A stretch of DNA of 64,000 nucleotides from Rubricoccus marinus (GCF_002257665.1 NZ_MQWB01000010.1:1-64000), one strand, 5' to 3'; positions 8,208-16,652 are shown, counted from the first letter of the stretch. Notes: generated by a model from the sequence alone, not told the origin. A program made the numbers and translations.

Positions 8208-9370
8208 TGCCGGCCACCACCGCCCCACGCACCCGCTCCATCGCGCGCTCGCCTCTGGCGGAGGGCGCCGCCGTCGGCTTCGGGCCGGGAGCGGCCCGGC
8301 TCCGCCCGCAGGGCGTGCCCGGCGCGCCCGACTGCACCGTCCTCACCGACCCGATCCGATTCGGTCACGGCGAACTCCTGGCCGAACTCGCCGAGCGCAC
8401 CAAGGTCGGCCGCCACACGCTGCTGATCGGCGCCGAGGGCATCGGCAAAACGCGCATCCTCGAAGACCTCGCGGCCGTCGTCGCAGGGCACAAGGTCCTC
8501 CTCGACCCGGCCGAGCAAAAGACCGTCCGCCGCAGATACGTCACGATGCCCCAGAAGCGAGGCGAGGCTTACACCCTCGTCTACGTCGCCGAGGCCGGGC
8601 CGCACGGGCGGCTCGTCGACTCCCTCGCCGAGGCCTTCCACGAGCTCGGCATCCTCGCGCTGCCCGGCATCCCGCTCCCCATGCGCGCCGCCGCCTGCGC
8701 CGAGTACGCCTGGGCCGAGGTCAAAAAGCTCCTCCGGACCGTCGCCGACCGGCAGGAAGCCGTCGTGGCGTCCCTCCACGACCTCGCCGGTGGGGGCCGC
8801 GCGCCGCGCCTCGTCGTCGTCATCGACGCGCTCGACCGCGCGACCCCCAGCCAGGGCCTCTTCCTCCGCGAGATCCAGCAACGCGCCACCATCGTCGGCG
8901 CCATCCGGAGCATCCCGCCGTCGCGCTCGATGCGGATGTTCTTCGCCACCTTCGGCCAGATCCGGGTGCGCCCGCTGGACCCCCGCCACATCGCGGCGCT
9001 CTTCGAGTACTTCCTCCAGCGCTACGGCATCACGTGCGCCGACGTGCACCACTACCGCCGCGAGGTCATCCGACGCGCCGAGGGCAACCCGGCCGCCATG
9101 CGCGCGATGATGCACGACGGCGCGCAGTCCAAGCTCGTGACGAGCCAGGACGTGCGCGACCTCCAAGCCCGGGACGACGCGCCCTTCTTCAACCTCGGCC
9201 TCATCTACGTCTTCTTCCTCATCGGCCTCGGCGCGCTCCGGGTGCTCATGATCGGCGTCCGCAACACCGACCTCTACATCATCCTCACGCTGCTCACCGT
9301 CCTGGGCTACCTGATTTTCCGCGTCTACCGGGTGTTCTTCATGTTCCAGCCCAAGCCCGAGGCGAAGTAG
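8207..9370 (+). CDS. Membrane-anchored P-loop ATPase (AAA/STAND-like)
   Basis: Protein of 387 residues. A P-loop (LLIGAEGIGKTRIL, about residues 75-88) and a Walker B strand (RLVVVIDALD, about 204-213) define an AAA/STAND-type ATPase domain. Its C-terminus carries two transmembrane helices (FNLGLIYVFFLIGLGALRV and IILTLLTVLGYLIFRVY), so the ATPase should hang from the inner membrane facing the cytoplasm. The ATG overlaps the previous stop; the in-frame sequence further upstream overlaps another gene and is not coding. It could energise the envelope proteins encoded around it. This resembles no specific named family I can point to. Confidence 0.75.
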   Translation: MPATTAPRTRSIARSPLAEGAAVGFGPGAARLRPQGVPGAPDCTVLTDPIRFGHGELLAELAERTKVGRHTLLIGAEGIGKTRILEDLAAVVAGHKVLLDPAEQKTVRRRYVTMPQKRGEAYTLVYVAEAGPHGRLVDSLAEAFHELGILALPGIPLPMRAAACAEYAWAEVKKLLRTVADRQEAVVASLHDLAGGGRAPRLVVVIDALDRATPSQGLFLREIQQRATIVGAIRSIPPSRSMRMFFATFGQIRVRPLDPRHIAALFEYFLQRYGITCADVHHYRREVIRRAEGNPAAMRAMMHDGAQSKLVTSQDVRDLQARDDAPFFNLGLIYVFFLIGLGALRVLMIGVRNTDLYIILTLLTVLGYLIFRVYRVFFMFQPKPEAK

Positions 9371-10068
9371 TGCCGCGCCTCGAAGCCACCCCGCACCTGG
9401 CCGGAAGGCCCTCAAGCGCCACCCTTGCGGCGGCGCCACCGCCGGGGCTCTCCCTCCAGTCCGCCTCTGGCGTGGCGCGCGTCGTCGCGCTCCTCACCGT
9501 TCTCCTGGCCGGATGCGCGCCGGGCGACGGCCGGGCCGCGACGACGGACAGAGCCCCCGGCGAGGCCTACACCGTCGAGCGCATCGTCGACGGCGACACG
9601 GTCGTGCTCACCGACGCCAGAGGCCGCGAGGAAAAGGTCCGCGTCCAGGGCATCGACACGCCCGAGACACACGCCTCCTCGAAGCTCGACCGCGACGTGG
9701 CCCGAGCCCAGGGCCAACGCAGCGCGCTCGACCGCGAAGCCATCCGTGCGCTAGGGGCTGGTGCCTCCAGTCATGCCGCCCGCCTCCTACCGCCCGGCGC
9801 GGCCGTCCGCGTGGTGACGGATGATGGGCGGGCACCCGCCCAACGCGACCGCTACGGCCGTCTCGTCGGCACCATCCACGCCACCGACGACTTCGGCCAG
9901 CCCTTCGATTTCGGCGCCCGCATGATCGCCGACGGCTACGCCCACGCCTATGACGGCGGCGGACGCTATCCGCACGAGCGGATGGGCTACTACCGCGCCC
10001 TCCAACGCGAGGCCCGCGCCTCTGGCGCCGGTCTCTGGGCCGACGGCCTGGACGCGCTCGATCCCTAA
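9370..10068 (+). CDS. Thermonuclease-family lipoprotein
   Basis: Secreted nuclease of the staphylococcal nuclease (SNase) fold, 232 residues. It starts with GTG, whose first base is the last base of the upstream stop codon. A signal sequence (VALLTVLLAGC) ends in a lipobox at about residue 50. The SNase domain follows: VERIVDGDTVVL, VRVQGIDTPE with the catalytic Arg and Glu, DRYGRLVG with the second catalytic Arg, and a closing EARASGAGLW. It should degrade DNA or RNA at the cell surface in a calcium-dependent way. It is followed 12 bases later by two more secreted nucleases. Confidence 0.85.
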   Translation: MPRLEATPHLAGRPSSATLAAAPPPGLSLQSASGVARVVALLTVLLAGCAPGDGRAATTDRAPGEAYTVERIVDGDTVVLTDARGREEKVRVQGIDTPETHASSKLDRDVARAQGQRSALDREAIRALGAGASSHAARLLPPGAAVRVVTDDGRAPAQRDRYGRLVGTIHATDDFGQPFDFGARMIADGYAHAYDGGGRYPHERMGYYRALQREARASGAGLWADGLDALDP

Positions 10069-10080
10069 CCCTCGCCGCCC

Positions 10081-12618
10081 ATGGCCGCCTCTCCCCTCTC
10101 GCTCTGCTCCCGGCTCGTGCCTCTGGCGTTCGCCCTGCTCGCGGTCCCCGTCACCGCGCAGACCTACACCGACGACGACCAGACCCTCGTGCTCTTCGAC
10201 GCGATGTGCTGCCAGGCAGGCGACACGCCCATCGACCAGCACGCGCCGGAGATCGGCGAGGCCTGGACGGTCGAGGGCACAGCGGACGACGCGCTCAAGC
10301 CCACCGTCACGTCCAGCCGACTCGCCTTTCAGCCCGGCTCTCCCGCCATCGCCGTGGGCCGGGGGCCGACCGGCGAGCGCACCCTCCGCGCCGTCGTGTG
10401 GGAGCCCCAGGGCCACACCGCCGACGTCACGCTCTACCTCATGGAGCGCTACCGGGACCCCCACAACTACGCCGCGCTCCGGCTCCGCTGGACGGCGACG
10501 GGCAGAACGGTCGCCGTCGATGCCGTCGCCGTCGCCTCTGGCGCCGCGGCGGCACCGGTCGCCCTCGGCACGCTCCCCGCCAGCGGCTACGCCCGGCGCG
10601 TCCCGGTCGTGATCACGAGCGCCCCGTCTTCCACCGGTCACACCTGGACCGTCCACGTAGACGGCGCGGCCCTGCCGACCGCCTCCGTCCCCGGACTCGT
10701 GGGCGCGCCCGCCTTCGGCCTCGCCGCCGACGCGCCCGCGCACCCCCACCCCGACGGTCACCACGCCGCGGTCGAAGACGTGATGGTCCTCGTACCGAGC
10801 GCCCCCGCCACCGTCGTCTGCGACGGGCTCCGAGGCTGGACCGCCGAGAGCTGCATCCGAGGCGCCTTCACCCCCCTCCGGACCTACAACTACGACGAGG
10901 CCCGCGACCACCTCTTCGAGACCGTCTGGGCCTCTGGCGCGGGCGGCGACGAACGCGACGTGGGCGGCCTCTACGGCGGCCTCGTCCGCACCTGGACCCC
11001 GCGCTCGCCGCTCTCGCCGCGCGAGCAGATGCAGGCCCAGGACTTCAACACCGAGCACGTCTGGCCCCGGTCGCGTGGCGCCCAGACCCACCCCTCCACC
11101 GACGGCGCCGCGCACAACGACCTCCACCACCTCGCCCCGGCCTACGGCCCCTTCAACTCCGCCCGCTCGAACCGCGCCTTTGGCGACGACTTCCCCGCGT
11201 CCGACACCCAAAAGTGGCTCCGAAACGCCACCAGCCGCTACAACTCGTCGGGGCCGCCGTCCGACCCGGAGACCTGGAGCCGTGTCGAGTACGATTTCCT
11301 CCGCCAGTCGGACAACGGCGACGGCTGGAAGGAGCTGGACGAGCTCGGCCGCTTCGACGTGCGCCACGCCCTGCGCGGCGACGTCGCGCGCATGGCCGCC
11401 TACTTCCTCACCACCTACCGCATCGAGGCCGAGATGGGCGACGAAGGCCGTGCCTTCATCGACGCCACACTCGATGTGCTTCTCGACTGGCACGAGGCCG
11501 ACCCCGTCGACGACGCCGAGCGCGAGCGGAACGAGCGCGTGTACCGCATCCAGGGCAACCGCAACCCCTTCGTGCTCGACCCGACGCTCATGCGCCGCAC
11601 GTTCTACCAGGGGGCCAACCAGCCGCGCCCACGCGACCTGTGGATCAACGAGGTCCACCACTCCAACAGCGGCGCCGACCAGAACGAGGGCGTAGAAATC
11701 GCAGGCCGCGCAGGGACGGACCTCTATGGCTACCGCGTCTGGGTCTACTCCGGCTACGGGTACGTCTACCAGGTTGACGGCGACGGCACCGACAACTCCC
11801 CTGCCATCGCCTTCCGGGGCACGATCGACGACGAAGGCGGCGGGCTCGGCGCCGTCTGGCAAGGCGCCGAAGGGCTCCGGGGCGGCTGCCAGGGACTCGC
11901 GCTCACCGACCCCGACGGCGCCCTCCTGCAGTTCCTCTCCTACGGCGGCTGCCGGTTCAACGCCACGAGCGGCCCCGTCCACGAGGCCGCCGAACGCCAC
12001 GCCTCTGGCGCGGGGTCGCCCGCGCACCCCGACTCGCTCGCGTGGAGCACCGCCATCCGCGGCCCGCGCCAGGCCGGCGGCACCCACCGCCGCGTCCAGC
12101 AGTGGAGCGAACTCCCACCCGGCCACACCCTCCAGCTCACCGGCGCGGGCTCCGCCTACGCCGACTTCGCCTGGACCGGGCCGCTCCCGCACTCGCGCGG
12201 CCGCCTCAACAGCTGGCAGGCGCCCGCATCCGCCGCCAATCCCGCGAGCGGGTGGGCCTCTGGCGACGCCGTCCCCCTCGGCCTCCTCGCACCCGCCGTC
12301 GACACCGGCCACGACGAAGACGCGCCCCACACACCGCTCGCGGCGCCTCTGGCGCCAGAGGCCGGGGAGTTGACGGTCTCTCGCCCCGCACCCAACCCGG
12401 CGCGCAGCGCGGCCCGCCTGACCGTCTCCGCACCGCCCGGCACCCGCGTCGTGGCGGCGGTCTACGACGCCCTCGGCCGCACCGTCCTGCGCCAGAGGCC
12501 CGTGGGGGCCGTGCTCGGCCTCGACGTGTCGCGCCTCGCCCCTGGCGTCTACACCGTCCGCGTCACAGCGGAGGGCGCCACGCAGGCCGTCACCCGCCTG
12601 CTCACCGTCGCCCGCTGA
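10081..12618 (+). CDS. Secreted endonuclease I-family protein, type IX sorted
   Basis: Multidomain exoprotein of 845 residues. A signal peptide (to about residue 26, ending VTAQ) leads to a beta-rich domain (30-240). An endonuclease I (EndA/NucM-like) domain follows at about 265-510, with the hallmark FNTEHVWPRS and DLHHLAP...FNSARSNRAFG motifs that hold the metal-bound catalytic His and Asn. A lamin-tail-like segment (LWINEVHHSNSG, about 520-620) comes next. The last ~80 residues (from about 765) are a type IX secretion sorting domain with PNPARSAARL, VYDALGRTV and LAPGVYTVRV. Predicted to be secreted and cell-surface attached. No type IX machinery is encoded in this window. Confidence 0.88.
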   Translation: MAASPLSLCSRLVPLAFALLAVPVTAQTYTDDDQTLVLFDAMCCQAGDTPIDQHAPEIGEAWTVEGTADDALKPTVTSSRLAFQPGSPAIAVGRGPTGERTLRAVVWEPQGHTADVTLYLMERYRDPHNYAALRLRWTATGRTVAVDAVAVASGAAAAPVALGTLPASGYARRVPVVITSAPSSTGHTWTVHVDGAALPTASVPGLVGAPAFGLAADAPAHPHPDGHHAAVEDVMVLVPSAPATVVCDGLRGWTAESCIRGAFTPLRTYNYDEARDHLFETVWASGAGGDERDVGGLYGGLVRTWTPRSPLSPREQMQAQDFNTEHVWPRSRGAQTHPSTDGAAHNDLHHLAPAYGPFNSARSNRAFGDDFPASDTQKWLRNATSRYNSSGPPSDPETWSRVEYDFLRQSDNGDGWKELDELGRFDVRHALRGDVARMAAYFLTTYRIEAEMGDEGRAFIDATLDVLLDWHEADPVDDAERERNERVYRIQGNRNPFVLDPTLMRRTFYQGANQPRPRDLWINEVHHSNSGADQNEGVEIAGRAGTDLYGYRVWVYSGYGYVYQVDGDGTDNSPAIAFRGTIDDEGGGLGAVWQGAEGLRGGCQGLALTDPDGALLQFLSYGGCRFNATSGPVHEAAERHASGAGSPAHPDSLAWSTAIRGPRQAGGTHRRVQQWSELPPGHTLQLTGAGSAYADFAWTGPLPHSRGRLNSWQAPASAANPASGWASGDAVPLGLLAPAVDTGHDEDAPHTPLAAPLAPEAGELTVSRPAPNPARSAARLTVSAPPGTRVVAAVYDALGRTVLRQRPVGAVLGLDVSRLAPGVYTVRVTAEGATQAVTRLLTVAR

Positions 12619-12623
12619 CCCCG

Positions 12624-14171
12624 ATGCGCCTCCCCCTGATCGCAGCCGCCGTCCTCACGTGGGTCCCGCACGCGGCCTCACAGCCCTCACCCCCGCGCGC
12701 CGTCGCGCGCGAGATCCCCAGCGAGCGCCGGCGAGCGGATCCCCCATCCCCCGCGAACTCAGCGAGCCTGATCTACCCCGGCCTCACCGGAGACGAGCTG
12801 ACGGCCGCGCTGGCCGCGACCTACGCGCCCGTCTCCACCTACCCCTACGACCGCGCCCGCGACACCCTCTTCGCCGCCGTCCACATGGAGCGCGATGCGG
12901 GTGGCACCTCGACCGACTCGCTCCGCGGCTTCTACAGCGGGCACGCCGTCTGGATCGACCCGGCGCTCGACCCGACGGCAGCGGCCTGGGCCTCCTCCCC
13001 TCGCTTCTCCACCGAGCACCTCTGGCCCGAGAACCGGGGCGCGAGCGAGGGCACCGACGCGCACCGCGACATGCACCACCTCGCGCCGGTCATGCAGTCG
13101 GTCAACTCGTCCCGCAGCGATCACCCGTTCGGCGAGATCGTTGACACAGACGCCGACCGCTGGTGGGGTCCCGACGGCACCACGCGGACCGCTCCGCCGC
13201 CACTTCGAGTCCGCGACCTCTACACCGAGAAGCGCAACGGGCCGAGCCCCGTCCTCGAACCGCGCGAGGACCGAGCGGGCGACGCCGCCCGCGCCATGTT
13301 CTACGTCTGGACCGTCTACGGCCCCTCGGGCGCGGACCACCTCGACGCCGCGTTCTGGACCGCGCAGCGAGACGTGCTCCTCGACTGGCACGAGCAGGAC
13401 CCGCCAGGCCAAACGGAGATCGAGCGGACGCTGACGATCGAGGCCCACCAGGGCACGGCCAACCCCTTCGTGCTCGACGCCACGCTCGCCTCGCGAGCCT
13501 TCGGCCCGCCGCCTGTCCTCGTCACACTCGCCTCCTTCACTGCCGAGCATACCACCTCTGGCGCCCGCATCGCGTGGAGCAAGTCGGCCGAGGCGGGCGT
13601 CGCCTCGTTCCGCATCGACGGCCGCGCCGACGTGTTCGGGTCGCCCTGGACGACGTGGGGCGCGGTCGACGCCAGAGGCCAGCCGTCGGCATACGGCCTG
13701 GACGTCGCTCGTGCGGCCTCTGGCGGCCCCCTCGCCGTCGGCGCGTACCGGGTTGGCCTGACCGCCATCGATACCACCGGCGACGAAACGCCGCTGGGCG
13801 ACGTCGGCCTCTCCATCGACGCCTCGACCGACAGCGAAAACGGTCCCGACGCCCAACCGTTCACCCTCGCGGCGCCCACCCCGAACCCGGCGGGCAGTCG
13901 CACCACGGCCACGCTCACGCTCGCCCGCCCTGCCCACGTGCGTGCCGCGGTCTACGACGCGCTCGGGCGCGAGGTGTCCGTCGTCTACGACCGGCTCGCT
14001 GGGCCGGGGACAGACCCCGGTGGCCGCGTGGACCTCCAGGTCGACACGAGCGGCCTGGCGGCGGGCGTCTACGCCCTTCGGGTGACCGTGAGCGGCCACG
14101 GTGCCGCCGTAGACGGCTCCGCCGTGGACAGCTCCGCTGCCCAGGCGCGGCTGTTCACCGTCTCCCGTTGA
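12624..14171 (+). CDS. Second secreted endonuclease I-family protein, type IX sorted
   Basis: Exoprotein of 515 residues starting 5 bases after the previous gene. A signal peptide (to about residue 20) is followed by a short Arg/Pro stretch encoded by a C-rich repeat, then the endonuclease I domain: FSTEHLWPENRG (about 128) and DMHHLAP...VNSSRSDHPFG. A linker fibronectin-like domain (from about 305) and a type IX sorting tail (TPNPAGSRTTATL, VYDALGREVS, LAAGVYALRV) complete it. It is a shortened relative of the preceding protein, probably from tandem duplication followed by divergence. Confidence 0.87.
   Translation: MRLPLIAAAVLTWVPHAASQPSPPRAVAREIPSERRRADPPSPANSASLIYPGLTGDELTAALAATYAPVSTYPYDRARDTLFAAVHMERDAGGTSTDSLRGFYSGHAVWIDPALDPTAAAWASSPRFSTEHLWPENRGASEGTDAHRDMHHLAPVMQSVNSSRSDHPFGEIVDTDADRWWGPDGTTRTAPPPLRVRDLYTEKRNGPSPVLEPREDRAGDAARAMFYVWTVYGPSGADHLDAAFWTAQRDVLLDWHEQDPPGQTEIERTLTIEAHQGTANPFVLDATLASRAFGPPPVLVTLASFTAEHTTSGARIAWSKSAEAGVASFRIDGRADVFGSPWTTWGAVDARGQPSAYGLDVARAASGGPLAVGAYRVGLTAIDTTGDETPLGDVGLSIDASTDSENGPDAQPFTLAAPTPNPAGSRTTATLTLARPAHVRAAVYDALGREVSVVYDRLAGPGTDPGGRVDLQVDTSGLAAGVYALRVTVSGHGAAVDGSAVDSSAAQARLFTVSR
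12712..12752 (+). repeat. Interspersed C-rich spacer repeat, copy 3
   Basis: A GCGAGCGCCGGCGAGCG core followed by GATCCCCCATCCCCC, related to 2042-2109 and 6499-6556. Here it sits in frame inside a gene, just behind the signal peptide of the second endonuclease I protein. Confidence 0.5.
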
Positions 14172-14297
14172 AACGGCGACCTCCGCGGTCACTCTCGGCG
14201 CACACCCGCCCGCCGTAAACGGTTTCAGCCCGGCCGGGACGACGCGGCGGATCCATCTCAACGGTCGCCCACGCGAGCGGCCGGCGCCGCTCCGGCA

Positions 14298-14873
14298 CTA
14301 CCCGCCGGAGCGCTCCTCGCCAGAGCGCTCCCCCCTCGCAACCCTCACCACGGTCTCCGCCGGGCTGCTGTAGCCGAGCGCACCGAGCGGCACGTCCGCC
14401 AGTCCATCCTCCACAGCGTCCAGGTCGAGCCGCTCGAACGCCCCAGCGGCCTCGGCATCGTAGCGAATCTGGACGGCCGCGTCGTTCATGGTTCCGAGCA
14501 CCCGGCGGTCTAGGGTCTCGGCGCCCGCACGCGCGATGTGGATGTCTGCCAGGTCCCTCGCTTTCGCTTCGGCCCACGCCTCCGGGAGCCCGAGTCGGTG
14601 CAAGAGGCGGGGCACGCGGTGCTGAAAAACGGGCAGCGTCGTCCCAAGCGACCGACCTGGAGCGACGACGCTCAGCATGGCGTCGGCGGCCATGAACAGC
14701 ACGACCGAACGGCCTGGGTAGGGCAGCGGGACGACGTTCGCGTACCACGTCCCGAGGGACCCGACCTCCGGCGGAGGACCGGGTGCGAGGCGGCCACGCA
14801 CGCTGGAGCTTCCACCGCCCCGCGCGCGGGCGGAGCGAGTCGAGAGCAGCCGACGGGTCGCACGCACCACCAT
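14298..14873 (-). CDS. DUF6933-like protein
   Basis: Protein of 191 residues. The region LGTWYANVVPLPYPGRSVVL followed by FMAADAMLSVV and, near the end, VLGTMNDAAVQIRY matches what I recall of the DUF6933 family (function unknown; conserved W-YAN and MND motifs). The ATG at 14873 lies 5 bases beyond the stop of the upstream gene, so the two minus-strand genes form an operon. They converge on the nuclease block. Neither has an attC-like site attached, so they do not look like integron cassettes although they adjoin the array. Confidence 0.65.
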   Translation of the reverse strand: MVVRATRRLLSTRSARARGGGSSSVRGRLAPGPPPEVGSLGTWYANVVPLPYPGRSVVLFMAADAMLSVVAPGRSLGTTLPVFQHRVPRLLHRLGLPEAWAEAKARDLADIHIARAGAETLDRRVLGTMNDAAVQIRYDAEAAGAFERLDLDAVEDGLADVPLGALGYSSPAETVVRVARGERSGEERSGG

Positions 14874-14877
14874 AGCG

Positions 14878-15237
14878 TCACCGCGTGCTGCGAGGGGCGT
14901 CCGGCGAGGCGTCGTCCCCGACAGCGTCGTCAGGAGCAGCGCCAGCAGGCGCCCCGCCCTCCCCTCTCGCGAACAGCCTGCCAAAGGCCGCCTCGGCCTG
15001 GGCGCGCCCCGTCGTGGTCAGCCATACCGATTTCGCCTTCGTCTTCGGGTCCCCGATCAGGCCCCCCGCATGCAGGCGGTCGAGCACAGCCCAGTCGATC
15101 CCCCTCCACGCGCGCCACACCTCCACGGCCGGCTCCCCCGGCCCCAACGCACCCTCGGGATAGGACGCCTCGCGCCACGCGGTCAGCCAGAGAAGCGCGA
15201 GCGCGGCCTCGTCCACTTTGTTCTCGTCGTAGTCCAT
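14878..15237 (-). CDS. DUF6429-like protein
   Basis: Protein of 119 residues beginning MDYDENKVDEAALALLWLT and containing RAWRGIDWAVLDRLHAGGLI and KAKSVWLTTTG, a pattern typical of the DUF6429 family. The fold looks like a small winged-helix domain, which suggests nucleic acid binding, but no function is known. The last ~25 residues are low complexity. First gene of a two-gene minus-strand unit. Confidence 0.7.
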   Translation of the reverse strand: MDYDENKVDEAALALLWLTAWREASYPEGALGPGEPAVEVWRAWRGIDWAVLDRLHAGGLIGDPKTKAKSVWLTTTGRAQAEAAFGRLFARGEGGAPAGAAPDDAVGDDASPDAPRSTR

Positions 15238-15401
15238 CGCAGTCAGGGGGGCAACCAGGTGTGGGTGCAGCCAGAGAGGTACACGATCAGGATACGTGGG
15301 CTCGGCCCCAAGCGGTCCACCGGGGTAGCGGTCTGCACTCGCTCACCGCCCGCACCTCTCCACGCTCTATCGACCGGAATCGCCGTCGCCCCTTGACTTC
15401 A

Positions 15402-15444
15402 GCCCAACAACAGCCGCGGCCTATACGGCTACGTGGAGTTGGGC
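15402..15444 (-). repeat. attC-like hairpin ending cassette 5 (very short)
   Basis: GCCCAAC and GTTGGGC bound the site, matching the RYYYAAC/GTTRRRY consensus better than the other sites. Inside, AGCCG pairs with CGGCT, with unequal spacers of 3 and 7 bases, as expected of R and L boxes. The total is only 43 bp, shorter than usual attC sites, and it overlaps the 3' end of the cassette gene. It may be a minimal attC, a truncated one, or a simple hairpin. Confidence 0.4.
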
Positions 15445-16017
15445 GCATTGCGGCGCTTCTAGCCGCTCTGAAAAGATGCGCCGGGCGTGCAGGTCAGCTA
15501 CGATCTCTTCATGGACCACCCCGACTGGCTGGCGGTTCTTCCGGCGGTACTGCTCTGCGTAGTGGCGGCCGAGCTCATGGGCGAGCACGGCGTAGAAGAA
15601 CCAGACCGTCATGAACCCGTCTTCCGGCCACCGAACCTCCAAGCCGCCTTCCACCTCTCGTACATCGGCATAAAAGCGGTGGAGGCTGTTGAGGAGCCAT
15701 GAGCCTGTACGGGGCAAGTGCCAGACCTCCGGCACGGAGTAGAGGAGAATCGCTTTCTCGTCGGGCAGATAGACTCCGAACGGACGACCGATGTCGCCCC
15801 CGCGTGCCCGTAACTCGATCCGGCTGAGGCCATAGAGGTACTTATCCGGGACGCGGCGAAGCACGCCACGGAGAATCCCCTTGTCGAGGGGGTGAACGTC
15901 ACCGGGATACGGCTTCCGCTCGATAAGTCGCGGCAGAGCGGCGAGTCCTGCGGCGTCGCGGGCGTGCCTCCGACCAGCTATTATCTCGGGAGGGTCGGTA
16001 TGGAAGCTCTTAGACAA
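15421..16017 (-). CDS. Cassette 5 protein, zincin-like with altered motif
   Basis: Protein of about 198 residues, assuming the TTG start at 16017, placed 18 bases from the core of attC4 as in the other cassettes; the frame is open further upstream into attC4. Near the C-terminus it reads FFYAVLAHELGRHYAEQYRR followed by HEEIVADLHA. Zinc peptidases commonly have HELGHHY here; in this copy the second zinc-binding His is Arg (CGC instead of CAC). The trailing E-x2-AD pattern resembles the third ligand. Either the protein has lost activity or the next His compensates. Function otherwise unknown. Confidence 0.6.
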   Translation of the reverse strand: MSKSFHTDPPEIIAGRRHARDAAGLAALPRLIERKPYPGDVHPLDKGILRGVLRRVPDKYLYGLSRIELRARGGDIGRPFGVYLPDEKAILLYSVPEVWHLPRTGSWLLNSLHRFYADVREVEGGLEVRWPEDGFMTVWFFYAVLAHELGRHYAEQYRRKNRQPVGVVHEEIVADLHARRIFSERLEAPQCAQLHVAV

Positions 16018-16034
16018 GGCGAGGCGGAGTAGCC

Positions 16035-16156
16035 GTGTAACGAGGGGTCGCCCAGCGGCACAGGGCAGACTTACGGCGGGGCGAGGCAATGTAGACGCCA
16101 GCGGGCGGACGGGGCAAAGCGGCCGAGCCCTGTGTCCGCTGGAGCGGCGGGTTAGC
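16035..16156 (-). repeat. attC4 recombination site
   Basis: Outer ends GTGTAAC and GTTAGC; inside, CCAGCGGCACAGGGC faces GCCCTGTGTCCGCTGG, giving a long imperfect stem with one extra base, as in attC sites. It separates cassettes 4 and 5. The stop codon of the cassette 4 gene lies in the GCTAAC core. Confidence 0.75.
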
Positions 16157-16511
16157 TGGCCGGGCTCGCATCCTCTGGACGCTCGTAGCCCAGCTCCTCG
16201 TACACCCACCGCTGGAAGTAAGCCTCCTGCGCGCTCGGATCGTCGGGCAGGAGCAACCACTCCCGAGCGGCGCGGCGGATGGCTTCATAAGCCTGCTCGG
16301 TCTCCTCCGGCCTCACTTCCACTCGGTCCGTGAGCGCTCCCCAGATGAGCCACGTCGGCCACATGATGTCCGGGTACTCTGCGGCGTGTCCGAACGCCTG
16401 GCCCCAGATCCGCCACCCGGCGTCGTAGGGGTCCACCTCGCCCGCAACGATGAGTCTCAAGTCATCCTCGATCCGTCGCTGTACGTCCGCTAGCGGGTCC
16501 TTCTGAGACAT
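16152..16511 (-). CDS. Cassette 4 hypothetical protein
   Basis: Acidic protein of 119 residues from MSQKDPLADVQ, with several Trp (DAGWRIWGQAF, WPTWLIWGAL) and a helical region RPEETEQAYEAIRRAAREWL. No family is recognised; it looks cytoplasmic. A GTG 9 bases upstream is a possible earlier start. Its TAA stop is embedded in the attC4 core. Confidence 0.65.
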   Translation of the reverse strand: MSQKDPLADVQRRIEDDLRLIVAGEVDPYDAGWRIWGQAFGHAAEYPDIMWPTWLIWGALTDRVEVRPEETEQAYEAIRRAAREWLLLPDDPSAQEAYFQRWVYEELGYERPEDASPAS

Positions 16512-16528
16512 TCGGTGCACGGAGGCCA

Positions 16529-16652
16529 GCTAACAGTTTGCCACTCAGCCGCACAACGCGGCAGAGCGGTTGGACGAGGCAACGTAGACGTTGGTAGTGG
16601 AACGAGGCAAGAGCGCTGAAGCGATGTGTCGGCCTGCAGTGGCGGGTTCTAC
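16529..16652 (-). repeat. attC3 recombination site
   Basis: Ends are GCTAAC and GTTCTAC. The left arm GCTAACAGTTTGCCACTC matches the complement of the right arm GCAGTGGCGGGTTCTAC through a shared GCCACT box, with unequal spacers. It separates cassettes 3 and 4. Confidence 0.75.

Noticed and set aside
9787-12330. 847-codon open frame on the minus strand
   Set aside because: It is antisense to the thermonuclease and endonuclease I genes, has Gly/Val/Ala/Arg-dominated composition typical of high-GC shadow frames, and shows no motif.
14275-14292. Terminator GAGCGG-CCGGCG-CCGCTC between convergent genes
   Set aside because: Only a 6-bp stem without T-tract; too weak in DNA of this GC content.
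14298-15237. Two more integron cassettes
   Set aside because: The two genes overlap as an operon and no attC-type inverted repeat separates or follows them, so they are treated as outside the array.
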